Position numbers and translations under genes: made by a program
In this document: positions 21,077-32,960 of the stretch, one piece after another
How the letters are laid out: the number at the start of each line of letters is the position of its first letter
Position numbering within the stretch: position 1 is the stretch's first letter
Source: Cryptomeria japonica
Lineage: Eukaryota; Streptophyta; Pinopsida; Cupressales; Cupressaceae
DNA length: 64,000 bases
Direction of reading: 5' to 3'
Assembly (NCBI RefSeq): GCF_030272615.1
Contig: NC_081413.1
Span: forward strand, 602,144,709 to 602,208,708
The notes under the pieces: model-generated
The model's database searches: none
What the model was told of the DNA's origin: nothing
Seen by the model: the letters and a program-made list of their open reading frames with translations, nothing else

Positions 21077-23934
21077 ATGCCTATTACTCGCTCTCAACAA
21101 AACCAACAAAGTGAGACGCAAGCAGAGTCTAGTATGAATCGAAGGTTGTCAAATCCTTTTGAAGGTCCACACCTAGAGGATACTGAAATTTCTGAAGAGC
21201 TTCTTCAGGAATGTCAGGAAAGCGCTTCATTCCAAAGGCTTGTAGAAAGGCTCATGGAAAATGACAAAGAAAAATATTTGCTCATGCTCACAAGTAAAGG
21301 AGTAAAACTCCCTGAAAACCTTGACGCAGATGTGTTTAGAATGCAACGTCAACATTACGAATATCAAGAACGACAACGGGAAAGGGAAGCACACGATCCT
21401 GAACAAGATATCCCTAATCAAAACATACCAGAACAACATATGCCAAGACAAAACATCCTAGATCAAAACATACCGGAGCAACATACACCAAGACAATACA
21501 TTCCTGGGCAAAACATACCGTTCCATACACCGTTTCAACCCAGAATCAATACAAGGGAATAACCTTTCCCTCAGCAAAACAAGGCACCTTTGGTTGCCCT
21601 TACTCAACAAATGCAAATCTTACAAAGACAAATGCAAGACATGCAACAAGGGACAACAGTGCGGTACTCATTAAACGAAATCTATCCTTATCCTTTTGAC
21701 AAAAGATTGCACATGATCCCTTTTCCTCCAAACTCAGACGTGCCTAAATTTGACAAGTACGATGGAAAAAGTGATCCCCGTGATCATGTCAGAGAATTAT
21801 GTACCATGAGTCTTGAGTTTGCTCATGATGACACCTATCTGATGAGGTTATTCCCAAGAAGCTTGGGAGGGCAAACAATGGAATGGTTATCCAAAATTAT
21901 GCCACCTGTCAGATTGTTTGATGAATTGGTTAACAAGTTCATAACACAATACTCCTACAACATTCAACATGCTATAACCATGCTGGACGTCTGTAACACC
22001 AAACAAAAGAACAACGAAATGTTCATGATATTCCTTCAACGTTGGCGATGTATGGTATCACGATATCCTCGAGATATTCCTAAAAAGGAGAAAATGGAAA
22101 TCTTCATCGACAACTTGAATAGTGAAGGGTGAACTCACAAAGCTGGTTCCCACTTTTTGGTACGTCCTGATTTTTGCTGAAATCATACATTTTTAAAAAA
22201 TATAATGATTTAAGCTTTAAGAGGTCCCATTTGAAGTAATTAATTGAAGAGAGTTAAATCAAAGGCTCTTAGATCAAAATTTCTTGGATAGAATCTCTCT
22301 ACTTCTAAATCATACTTGCAATGGAGTCTCCTTTGCATCTATCAAATGCTGATAAAAAAACCAATTTTACATTAGCTTTTGAGGGGTCAAATTAATTCAT
22401 TTAAAAGTTTTATTTTTTTAAGTATTTAGTCCTTATTATTAGCTTTCCAAATAATATAACTTTTAATATATTTAATTTCATTAATATACTTTTATTTTAT
22501 TTCTTATGAATGTAGGTTTTTCACCGAACATGAACTTCTTTGTTCAATGCATTGGGAAAAATAGTAAACTAATTCAAAAAAATTCTGAAAAATATCTATG
22601 CACTAGGTATTGGTGTTTTCTTTCTAACAAAAAAAATAAAATTGAATTTTGATATATATAGAACAAGTTATGTGTTCAAACATACACCTATATCCAAATT
22701 ATAATTAGTCGAACTTCAAAACTTAATAAAATAAAAAATATTCAACATGTCACTATCAAACCAAGTGCATGCCCTGAGTATTAATGTTACAAACCAAAAT
22801 TCAAAATAATTAAGTTTTTATCATTTATAGAAAAAAAATTATGCGTTTCGGGATACACATCACTCTTAAAAAATGTTGTTTGCTGTAAACAACTACTTTT
22901 TGAGGGAGATGGAAAAATCAATAAAATTTTATTCAAACAAATTTGAAAAAAATATATTTAGAATCTACAAACAAGATGTTAAAAATCACTAGTTTATATC
23001 ATCTTCAAATTCTAAATGGTTTAAAAGTTATAGGTGTCAGAAAGTGAAGGTTTTTATCAAAATATTCATCTAAGTGTCAAAGTTGGTCAAAAAGTGGTAA
23101 CCAGTATTGCGAGTTCACCCTGAAATGAGTTACAGGCTCAAACTCCAATTCATACCGTCTTTCGCTAAATTGATTGAAAATGGCATTCAAGTAGAGGAAG
23201 CATGTGTTAAAAAGGGAACGCTCAAATTCTTCAAAGAAGGAACAAACTCATCAAACTACAATAACCAAAACAACAGCAACTTGGACAAGTCTCGATTCTA
23301 GACTCGAAACAAAAATGAAGGCAACAATGAATTGCACGATCCAAAATCCAAGCAACCAGTGCTCGCATTATCCAGAAATCCTCAAGCTATGAAAAATCCT
23401 AAAGGTGCTAATTCGAATGCTAACACATATGCACCAAACACCAATCAAGGACAACCCAACACAAACAACACCAATGATACTCAAAACAAAACCACGAATC
23501 GAGGACCTAACAACAATTCACGCGACAATGCTAACAATTTCCAAAAGCGTGTCTTCACACCACTAGGGCAATCACTAGAATCAACATTCAGAGAACTTTT
23601 GGCAAACAAGATTCTCTCTTTGCCTGCAATCAGCAACTATGAACCCCAAATCAAACCACCTTGGTGGAATGATTCACACTATTGTGATTTCCATCGTAAC
23701 AAGGGTCATCGGACGAACGATTGCATGAGATTGAAAAACATTGTTCAAGACATGATTGATCGAGGTGACTTAATGGTAGATGGTCTCAAAACAAATGGTG
23801 ACCACGGAGCCTTTAAAAATCCTCTTCCAATTTACAACAAAGATGGAGCTTCAACCTCAAACAATACACGTGGAGCTCGTATCAACCATATGTACAATAG
23901 CACCATCAATCACATATCAGCTGAAGATCATTAG
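21077..23934 (+). pseudogene. Tat-lineage gag, interrupted by a DNA transposon
   Basis: The start is ATG at 21077 (MPITRSQQNQQ), following an untranslated leader. A Gln/Pro-rich stretch with repeated NIPEQ/MPRQ units is followed by the gag capsid domain (FDKYDGKSDPRDHV, YLMRLFPRSLGGQTMEWL). After NLNSE the frame is broken by a 994-bp element (22127-23120) and resumes in the same codon phase at MSYRLKLQFIPSF. It ends with an Asn-rich stretch and a Tat-type zinc knuckle (YCDFHRNKGHRTNDC). In-frame stops are at 21560 (TAA), 23299 (TAG) and 23932 (TAG), with no frameshift. The frame runs on into protease. Confidence 0.9.
22127..23120. mobile_element. Non-autonomous DNA transposon inside gag
   Basis: The 994-bp insert has about 35-bp terminal inverted repeats starting GGGTGAACTC, with matching CTGGTT and CCACTTTTTG blocks inside. 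TGAA lies on both sides (22123-22126 and 23121-23124), and removing the insert plus one TGAA restores the gag codon phase. The interior is AT-rich with no coding frame. A 4-bp duplication is uncommon among plant DNA transposons, so the superfamily is unclear. Confidence 0.85.
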
Positions 23935-26526
23935 GTAAACGTCATCACCACCTGAGACCAGCATGATCATGAATCTGTCAATGTAATGACCCGAACTCAG
24001 AAATATGTCTTGAAAGGACATACCGCGCCTACAACTACTACACCAAAGATCCAATATGATTTGGTCAGCCAACTACGCAAAACTTCAGCTTAGATATCTA
24101 TACTAGAATTGCTGAAACTGTCACCCAAACACAAAAACATATTGGAACAAGCGCTATTGGAAACTAATGTACCTCAAGATCTGGATGCAGACAGATTTCA
24201 AGCCATGGTCACCCATATGACAGGGCCTCATAATCTCACCTTCTCAGAGCATGATAATACTTCCTTGAGTCATCCGCATAACACTCCTCTCCATATTGAA
24301 GTCATCGTTTGTAAACACCGAGTAAAAAGAGTCTTAATAGATGGAGGAGTTGGACTTAATATATATACTTTAAAGCTTATCCGTGCATTAGGCTTCTCAG
24401 AAGAGTCTATTGATCCCTGTAAAAAGATTACCATAAAGGCATATGATGATGAGGAAAGGTCATCTAAAGCAACCGTGATGTTACCCATTCAAGTTGGACC
24501 AATGCAAAAAGATACCATGTGTCAGGTTTTAGATATAGATCTCACCTACAATATTTTGTTAGGTCAACCCTGGATACATGAAATGCAAGCAGTGCCTTCT
24601 ACGTATCACCAGTGTGTCAAATTTCTCTATAAGGGCCAAGAGATCTCCATATCTGCTGATCACAATCCATTTCAATGTTGTAATGCAATGGGAGCAGCCC
24701 AGGACAGTTTAGTTCCTCATAGTAGAGAAAAGCAGCGATCCTCAACATCAGATCTACAGACAGGAAGGCCTGAATCATTATCTAGAGATTTCAAGCAGAA
24801 AATGCAAGTCAAAGACCAAGGTATGGGAGAATACTATTTGGAACCCCTGTGTTTGGCCAAATTACCAACATCACCTAGATCTCATGGATTGCCTACTACA
24901 TCAACGCATCTGGTAACTCAGCCCATCACCAAATTTGATGGTACCTTCATCCAATTGGGCACTCTAGCACATGAATCAGAAGATAAGGACATTCTTAGCT
25001 GGTTATACAAAGATGAGGAAGAAGATAACAGAGCAACTACTCTAGACATAGTTCTACTGACATGCCTATATGGAAAGGGATACTTAATCATGCAACAGAT
25101 GGGTTATGACGGTAAAGGACCTATTGGAAAACGCAAAGAAGGAGTCATTGAACCCATAGATCTTCCTTCACAGCCCAGTAGAGACAAAACAGGATTGGGT
25201 TGTAAACTCACTTTCCTATTAAGAAAGATGCCACACATAACTGTAAAACCTCAATGGAAAGCAAAGAAGAAGTACAAAGAAGAATCCTGGCAGGAAGCAC
25301 TATTTGAGTCAGCAGAAACAATCTGCAAGGCACGTGAACATCAAGAACAGAAGTTACATCAGGAAAAGCTCCTAAGCCATAAGAAGGCCATATCTGTAGC
25401 AGTAGCTTATATTCAAAAACCAATATCTCAAGAACTGATAATATCATCTCCTAATACCATTGTTCCTCCCCAAGGAGGCACAGTCTATGAACAAATACAG
25501 AAAGTAGAAGCAGGATCTGACACCAAATCAACAAAAACTATCAAAATGGTATCCATCATCAAAGATCTATTTTCACCATACAACATACCTATTCACAGCA
25601 CTAATAGAATCTGGGATGATGCCTCAGAGACTGATTCCAATGAATATGAATGGGGTAGCTACTCAAATGCTTCCATAGATATCCCTAATAATACTGGCAC
25701 CATACCCCTTTCTCTGGAAGAGCATAACGCAGAAGATAGACCTCTTGAATTTGGACTGCAAAATATCTATGACACCAAGGAAAGCGAACAGAAGCATTAT
25801 GAACAAGTCTATACGGAAGATAATACCATTGAAGACCTCGACGAAATCCTTGACTTCTTTAAAACCAAGACCAATCACGATGAAACCTCTGTCTTGACAC
25901 TTACAGTAGCAGAACTTGATCCACTGAACGATTCCTTATAGCTTGTCTTTTTTGACCTCATTGACTGGGACGAACCCGAAATACATGATATACCAATTTT
26001 CTCAAATGATGAATCTATTATCCATTACCTATGTACCGTTAAACTGGAAACAGGCTCTACCAGCGAAAAAAGTAACAATATTTGCAAACCAGGGAGTGCC
26101 AAGTCTCTCAGTGGCAAAAATGAACCAAGTAAAATATCTGATGCTGAAAACCAGTCAATGGCAGCTCTAGATCACAAAAAAGTAAAAATAAAGGATGCAT
26201 CTGAGGGTGAAAACCTTTTCAAGGCACCTAAAGATGAGAGACTTGACACTCTTCCAGAACACTTTCATGAGCGATCACCCATATTGATTGAGCCCACTCA
26301 ATCAATCAACATTGGTACCACAAAAGCAGTCAAAAACATACACCTTGCAAAATCTCTGACAGAGGAGGAAAGATCGACATTTATCATTTTCTTTAAAGAA
26401 AAGCAAATTAACTTTGCTTGGTCATATGCCAATATGCCCGGAGTAGATCCACACTTAATCATGCATCACTTGTCCATCTCTCCAGGAGTTAAGCCAGTCA
26501 AACAAAAGCTACGAAAGATGAATCCA
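23935..26526 (+). pseudogene. Tat-lineage protease and G-patch-like linker
   Basis: This continues the gag frame through TGA at 23953 and TAG at 24091. The aspartic protease core appears as VLIDGGVGLNIYT (DGG in place of DSG/DTG, as in Tat/Athila elements), with ILLGQPWIHEM as its C-terminal block. Around 25075-25205 lies a segment matching the G-patch pattern: MGYDGKGPIGKRKEGVIEP, then 13 residues, then TGLGC. A long charged linker follows, through a TAG at 25939, to the RT domain. The open part 24109-25941 is 610 codons. Confidence 0.85.
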
Positions 26527-27237
26527 TAGGTGGCACTCATGGTCAAAGCTGAACTAAAGAAACTATTAGATGTCGGATTCATCTGACCCATCGACTATGC
26601 AGGCTGGATCTCCAACATAGTGCTAGTATCAAAACCAGATGGCAGTATCAGAATCTGCACTGATTTCAGAGATGTCAACAAAGCCTGTCCAAAAGACGAC
26701 TTTCCTTTATCCAGCATCGACATAATTGTAGACCTCACAACGGGCCATGCAATGCTCTCACTAATGGATGGTTTCTTAGGCTATAATCAGATCAAAATAG
26801 CCCCGAAAGATCAAGATAAAACAACATTCACCTCTCCTTGGGGAACGTACTATTGGAATGTTATGCCTTTTGGCTTAAAGAATGCAGGGGCTACCTATCA
26901 AAGAGAAATGACAACAATCTTTCATGACATGATGCACACATTCATGGAAGATTATGTGGATGATTTACTAGCTAAACCCTTCACTAGAGCAGAACATCTC
27001 GGCATCCTAACAAAGATCTTTGATCAATTGGAGAAATTTCAAGTCAGACTCAACCCTAAGAAGTGTGTCTTCAGGGTTACATCAGGAAAGTTACTAGGAT
27101 ACATTGTCTCAGCTAAAGGTATTGAAGTAGATCCAGCAAAGGTACAAGCCATTATGGACATGCCACCACCAAAGAATATCAGTCAACTTAGATCTCTACA
27201 AGGACGACTTCAATCAATTAGGCGATTCATCACTTAA
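26527..27237 (+). pseudogene. Tat-lineage reverse transcriptase
   Basis: RT motifs are in order: VLVSKPDGSIRICTDFRDVN, SLMDGFLGYNQI, PFGLKNAGATYQ, the catalytic YVDDLLAK (YVDD at 26953-26964), NPKKCVFRV and GKLLGYIVS. YVDDLLAK is typical of the Tat/Athila branch. Stops are TAG at 26527, TGA at 26584 (GFI-stop-PI, where Arg is usual) and TAA at 27235, all in the same phase. The frame comes from gag and protease and continues into RNase H. Confidence 0.93.
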
Positions 27238-27651
27238 TTAGCTGATAAAAGTCTACCATTCAATCATTTGCTCCATAAGAATGTACCTTTCAGATGGGAG
27301 ACCAAGTGTGCAGAATCTTTTTATCAAATCAAACAGTATCTAATGAATCCACCCATTCTAGTACCACCAGTCATAGGAAAGCCCCTTATTCTATATATCT
27401 CAACAACAGATATATCACTGGGGGCACTATTAGCACAAGAGGGTCAACAAGGAAAGGAACGAGCCATATACTACATCAGCAGGACATTGAATGGCTATGA
27501 ACTCAACTACACATTCATTGAGAAGGCTTGTCTAACAGTGGTCTTTGCATCTCAGAAGTTCCGACATTATATGCTAGCACACACAATTAAGCTAGTAGCA
27601 AAAATTGATCCTCTCAAATACCTACTCAGCAAAGCAGCTCTTACTGGATGA
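27238..27651 (+). pseudogene. Tat-lineage RNase H (first, Ty3-type)
   Basis: After the RT-RNase H connection (PFRWETKCAESFYQIK), the domain reads LILYISTTDISLGALLAQ, AIYYISRTLNGYELNYTFIEKACLTVVFA and KFRHYMLAHTIKLV, the standard Ty3/gypsy RNase H order. The usual catalytic Asp in the LYIS-TTD block seems altered. It ends at TGA 27649 (an LTG-stop-LAKW site, where Arg is usual). Confidence 0.88.
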
Positions 27652-28221
27652 TTGGCTAAATGGGTCATGATTCTCAGTGAATTTGACATCCAATACACAG
27701 AAAGAAGAGCCATCAAAGGACAAGCAATTGCAGATCAACTAGCTGAAGCACCGTTGCCAGGAAAACAAACTATGGAGATTGAATTTCCGGACAGGGATGT
27801 TCTTGCTATTTCTACCACGCAATGGACTCTATACTTTGACGGATCGTACACACAACATGGTTTAGGTGCTGGCATTCTTTTCATCACTCCTGAAGGACAC
27901 ATGATACCAAGATCATATAGGCTTATGTTCCCATGCATGAATAATGTGGCTGAATATGAGCCATTGGTTATAGGCATCAAAATGGCCGTAGAATGGAAAA
28001 TCACAGAGTTAATGGTCTATGGAGATTCACAACTAGTCGTCAATCAGATCAATAATGACTATCAAACAAAGGATGACAAGCTACTACCCTACAAACGAAT
28101 GGTGGATGACTTCAAACAGTATTTTGTACACATCACCTTTGAGCAGATACCAAGGTTGAACAACAAAGCAATCAATGCCATGGCTACTATCGCTTCATTA
28201 CTACAAATTCCAGAGCAATAG
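27652..28221 (+). pseudogene. Tat-lineage second RNase H (archaeal-like, aRNH)
   Basis: A second RNase H follows: WTLYFDGSYTQHGLGAGILF (Asp), NNVAEYEPLVIGIKMA (Glu) and MVYGDSQLVVNQI (Asp). The last catalytic Asp position reads Asn (NNKAINAMA, where NxxAD is usual), fitting a G-to-A change. Two tandem RNase H domains are the hallmark of Tat elements among plant Ty3/gypsy elements. The in-frame stop is TAG at 28219. Confidence 0.9.
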
Positions 28222-29574
28222 AGTCATTACGAGTTCCTAGTAGAGCAACTGTTCTCCCTAGCCTATGACCACTCTGAATCCCATGTCATCTATGCCTTAA
28301 CTGGTTCAGATTCTCCTTTATATGGACCGATCTATGATTATCTAAAGAACAACATCTTACCCATTGACCAATCCCGTAACCAAAAATGTAATTTTATCTG
28401 ACAAGCCGCCCGGTATACCCTTACTGTTGATACTTTGTACCGTCGAGGTCTAGATGGTACTCTTCTTCGTTGCCTTGATCGAAATGAATCTGATTCTGCT
28501 TTACACGAGCTTCACGAAGGTATTTGTGGCACATATTCAAGTGGGAATACTCTTGCTAAAAAGCTCCTAAGGATGGGATACTACTGGCCTACAATGGAGA
28601 AAGATTCTTACCACTTCGCCAAGAAGTGTCCTAAATGCCAGATCCATGGCAATCTAATACATGTGCCAGCATAGGAACTGCAGCCATTTACAACATCCTA
28701 GCCCTTTTGTCAGTGGGGATTAGACTTAGTTGGCAAAATTCATCCTTCATCTTCAAATGGACACAAGTTCATTATAACCGCAACAGAATACTTTACCAAG
28801 TGGATAGAAGCAGTCCCAATGACCACAGTAACTAGAAAGCAAATTGCGTCTTTTATCCTAAACTATCTGATCTGCAAATATGGCATTCCAAGTTCCTTCA
28901 TTACTGATAATGGACGACCATTCAAAAATCAAGATGTCCGAGAACTATGTGAACAATTCAAAATACAACATCGGTTCTCTACACCATACTACCCCCAGGG
29001 GAATGGTCAAGTAGAAGCATCCAACAAAACAATACTGAAGATTCTCAAGAAAATAGTAAATGATGCAGGCAAAGATTGGCATATCCAACTCAATCCAGCA
29101 CTTTGGGCATATAGAACCAGCATCCGTACACCTACACGAGCAACACCTTTCTCATTGGTCTATGGATCCAAAGCTATTTTACCACTGGAGGTTGAAATTT
29201 CATCTCTCAGAGTCTCTCTAAAAGGCTTAATCCCAAATGAAGAGTATTGGGTCAACCGATTGCAAGAACTAGAACTATTAGATGAATGACATCAGCATGC
29301 TTACACTCATCTCAAAGCATATCGGCAACACATGTGCAGGAGCTACAATCACAAGGTCATCCCTCGCAACTTCAAAGTTGGTGATCTAGTCCTCAAAGAA
29401 AATCTAAGAAATCAACAAGATCGAGAAAAGAAAGGGAAGTTTGAACCTAACTGGTTGGGTCCCTATGTCATCATATCAGTCTATGGATCAGATGCTTATT
29501 AGCTCACAACCTCAGAAGGAGATGCGCTCGAAGAACCAACTAACAACATTCATTTGAAGAAATACTACACTTGA
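28222..29574 (+). pseudogene. Tat-lineage integrase
   Basis: The zinc-binding region shows HEGICGTYSSG and CPKCQIHG; the second His of HHCC has become Tyr, fitting C-to-T. The catalytic triad is visible as WGLDLVGK, ITDNGRPF and GQVEASNK. The C-terminal part has FKVGDLVLKE and KFEPNWLGPYVI. In-frame stops are at 28399, 28672, 28699, 29287 and 29500, and the frame ends at TGA 29572-29574. From gag ATG to here, minus the nested transposon, the length is exactly 2,500 codons. Confidence 0.9.
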
Positions 29575-31129
29575 GTAGTCTAAATACACGAAAAAAGCAA
29601 AAACAAGCAAAAAAATTAAAAAATCCAGAAAAAGCAAATAAAAGGGTACAATAAAAGCAACTGGTGAAAACCTGGTAACAGGCGCTATTGTGAAAGGACA
29701 ACTCCTCTATCTATATCCACATCCTTATCTTCGTAGTAAAGCACTATCAGCCATCGCTCGACACTTAGCAAATATCCATTTAGGACATACTTAGCGTAGT
29801 CACTATCCTGGTCTATCCATATATATCCTCTTACCACATTCCACCATGGCTTGGAAATCACTGTACATATTCACGTCAAGAGGCACACTCAGCTAGGGGC
29901 AATAAATCGTCAAAACTTGCAACACATTCAAGACATCAAAACTATTTACAAAACTCAGAAACATCGCATCCAATGACCAAAACTAAACTTCATTGCAAAA
30001 ACAAAACAAAGCATCACAGAAATACCAAAGATGGATGATTTTCTGAAGTACTAAATGTTGCATTATAGCATAAAATCTTGACTATTTTTGCATTTTGAAC
30101 TTTTTAAATTATTGGATTCTTTGCATTTTCTCACTAAAAGCTTCAAAGCTAGAGATCATGTGGCAACTCCAATATTTTCTTAGTCTTCTATCTGGGAGGC
30201 GATCATTTGTACTATGTAAATACTTGTCTCGAGACGTGATACATTGAGTATCACTGAAGACATGATTCCACTTTACGCATACAAATGGTTTAATCTTGTC
30301 TGTTTATAATCAATCCACACTCTGGTCGTCCTGGTTCAATTATACCTTGACGCTTGTGCTATCTTGCAAAATCAAACATCAGGTAAAATTTTCTCAGGTC
30401 ATTATGGTTCAATTATACCATTATGCTTGTATAAATTTTCAACATATCCCCAAAAAATCAAAGCTCAATGATGATACTTATCTAGAAATCAAATAACATA
30501 TGGTTATATCAGGATGGCAAATGCAGAATGAGGATGCTCCAAAAACATAGTTGCATATCATTTTAACATAGTTGCATATCATTTTAAAAGTAGTTACATA
30601 TCATTTTGCATATCATTATCATACATCTCATTTTCAAGATACATCTCACAACATATCATTATCATACATCTCATTTTCAAGATACATCTCACATCATTAT
30701 CATTATCATACATCTCATTTTCAAGATACATCTCACATCATTATCATTATCATACATCTCATTTTCAAGACACAACTCACAACATATCAAAGCATACATC
30801 ATACATATACATCATGCATCATATCATCTATCTAAGAATTGCATCATCATAAAGTAAAGAAAGAGCACATAGAACATGCATCCATATAACACATCACATG
30901 ATCAAAGAAAATGGTGCTATATATATATATCTCAAAAATGATCAAAATGTACAAAATCTGTCATGTTTGTGCCTAGTACAAGTAAAACAATGATCTAAAA
31001 ATACAATAGAGACATCGTCTCTCAGGTATGACTATCTCCTGAGGGGGATGGTCTCGCAGTTGATGTCCCAGCTCCTCGATCTCCAAGAGGTTCCTGTCTC
31101 AAAGGCCCCGTCATGCCTTTGCTCTCTAA
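29575..31129 (+). other. Spacer between pol and the antisense frame, with tandem repeats
   Basis: No coding frame is supported. Between about 30601 and 30800 a unit of about 45-50 bp (CATACATCTCATTTTCAAGA with CATTATCAT runs) is repeated four times. The rest is A-rich. The stretch is non-coding for both strands, and transcription from gag-pol (plus) and the PMD frame (minus) would converge on it. Confidence 0.6.
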
Positions 31130-32960
31130 CTACGTCCCCGTCTCTCGAGATCGACTCGATCTTGCCTGCGTGAAGCTCTGTACTCTATGCTCTCTAGGCA
31201 TGACATCCTCGTAATGGCGTTTATAATACTCCACCTCCCTCACTCTCAAGGATATGTCCCTCATGATATCCCTCATCGGCCCCCCTGCTGCCACTCTCTG
31301 AATGCTCGCTACCAACTCCTCCGCCCGACCGCGCTGCTGCATCTCTGTATCTCTCTCTAGCGTCAGCTAGGCAATCTGATGTTGTTGCGCCAGTACCTGT
31401 GCCTATAGCTGCTGAACTGTCAACTGTAGGGTCCTGATCTGTGCATCCCCCACATGCGTCAGGACTCAGACCCATAGGGGCACCTATGAAGGGTTACCCC
31501 CTATCCCTCTGCCTGTCCTAGTTGCTGCAGGAGGTAACTCGTCAGTCCTCCTTCTCTGTGCTGGCCGCCTCCACTCATCTGTCCCTCCCACCGTTGCCAT
31601 CACCTCTCCCACTCTCCTCTCCTCCCCTACTCCTATGACCAACCCTCCTCTCCCCCTGTCCATCACAGCTCGCCGAACTACTCTCTCCACTCGACCTCCA
31701 TCATCCCTACCCTTGTCTCCTCTCCTCCCCATATATCCTCTCCCCCATCGTCCACCTCTACCTCCATCATCCCCATCATCGCCATCTCCCCCAATATCCT
31801 CCTCATCATCGTCAAAAGCTGGTTGCATCTCCTGAGGATCTGATACCCTGGCAAGAGCACGTGCTGCGAAAAAACCCACGAACTCATGGGTCATCCCTGC
31901 GTCCAGTACCTCGGGAGCATAGTCCCATATCTAAGCTACTAGGCTCATGAACTCCTCTACGGCTGCCCCGCTGTCAATAGTGGGACCCCAATCAGATACA
32001 TCCTATCTACGCCACGCATACAAGCAGGTCCCCTGTGGTATACCTTGCTGCCGACCATACTACCTCAACACCCTGCCCACCTGGAATCTCTCTATCACAA
32101 AGGGCATCCGCCCTATCAGAAACTGGCTCATAAATACGAATGGAATCTCCAACCCATCCTCTACCTAGACCTCGCAGCCTGTATACGATCGCCAAACGAT
32201 CGTATCTATGTCATCCAAGACCCTCCTCCAATGCTCCAGTTTGCCCAGCTTATGCTGGACAACTAGACCCCTGTAACCATAAGCATATGCCTGCCTAGCA
32301 GGCCTGTCTCTATCTACCAATGGTCTCGCTGCTGGAATGTGCTCCCAACACCATACCTATAAAAGTGTCACGCCAGCTGACAAACTATCATAACCCAAAT
32401 ACACCACCTCATGCAGGTCCCTGTACAAGTGGGCTAACATGGCTGATCCCCAAGTGAACCTACGGCCATGGGTCACCATCTCCTCTAGAACCAATCCCCA
32501 ACCCATAGAGAGTCACTTTGATCTGCGATCAGGACAAAGGAATCCACCGATAAACCCTGCTAGTACTGACGGGAGGGGGGCATAATCTAAATCCAAGAAC
32601 TCCTGCCATGGGATCTCATACCCACATACCGTCTCATCATGGAAAATGTGCCGCAGCGCCTCAGTACCACCCTCCTCTATCTGCTCATAGGGCAATAAAT
32701 CACCTGCTACTGGAATCCGTAAGATCCTATAACAGTCCTCTGGAGTGACTGTCATCTCGCCCGTAGCAAAGTGAAAGGTGTTCGTGTCACTATGCCACCT
32801 CTCAGCAAGCGCTGTCAGTAGACCCCGGTTCACAGTGAACCGCAACATCTCTAGCAAGGATGATAGGCCACATTTGTCAATCACATCTAGGTCAGCCTGT
32901 GCCAATCATGGTATCAGTGCCCAAGGTTTGGGAAACCACTCCCGCGACTGCAACACTCCC
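31130..32960 (-). pseudogene. Antisense plant mobile domain (PMD) protein of the Tat element
   Basis: On the strand opposite to gag-pol, one frame runs from about 32960 to 31130. It holds a plant mobile domain (PF10536 type): CGLSSLLEMLRFTVNRGLL, ALAERWHSDTNTFHFATGEM, TPEDCYRILRIPVAGDL, later RRFTWGSAMLAHLYRDLHEV and FVIERFQVGRVLRYG (one stop inside). An acidic stretch (DDDEEDIGGDGDDGDDGG), a Gly/Arg-rich tract and a coiled-coil tail (EELVASIQRVAAGG) follow. About ten stops, all TAG or TGA, interrupt it, with no frameshift. The start codon is not certain: the open part begins at 32905, but the frame continues upstream across a TGA. PMD proteins include host factors MAIN/MAIL1 and transposon-encoded relatives. 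Its role here is unknown. Confidence 0.85.

Noticed and set aside
21077-29574. Stop-codon reassignment or programmed readthrough in gag-pol
   Set aside because: All three stop codons occur, at non-conserved places and together with loss of catalytic residues; decay is the simpler explanation.
31635-31835. Pro/Ser-rich plus-strand frame
   Set aside because: It is the shadow of the Gly/Arg-rich tract of the antisense PMD frame.
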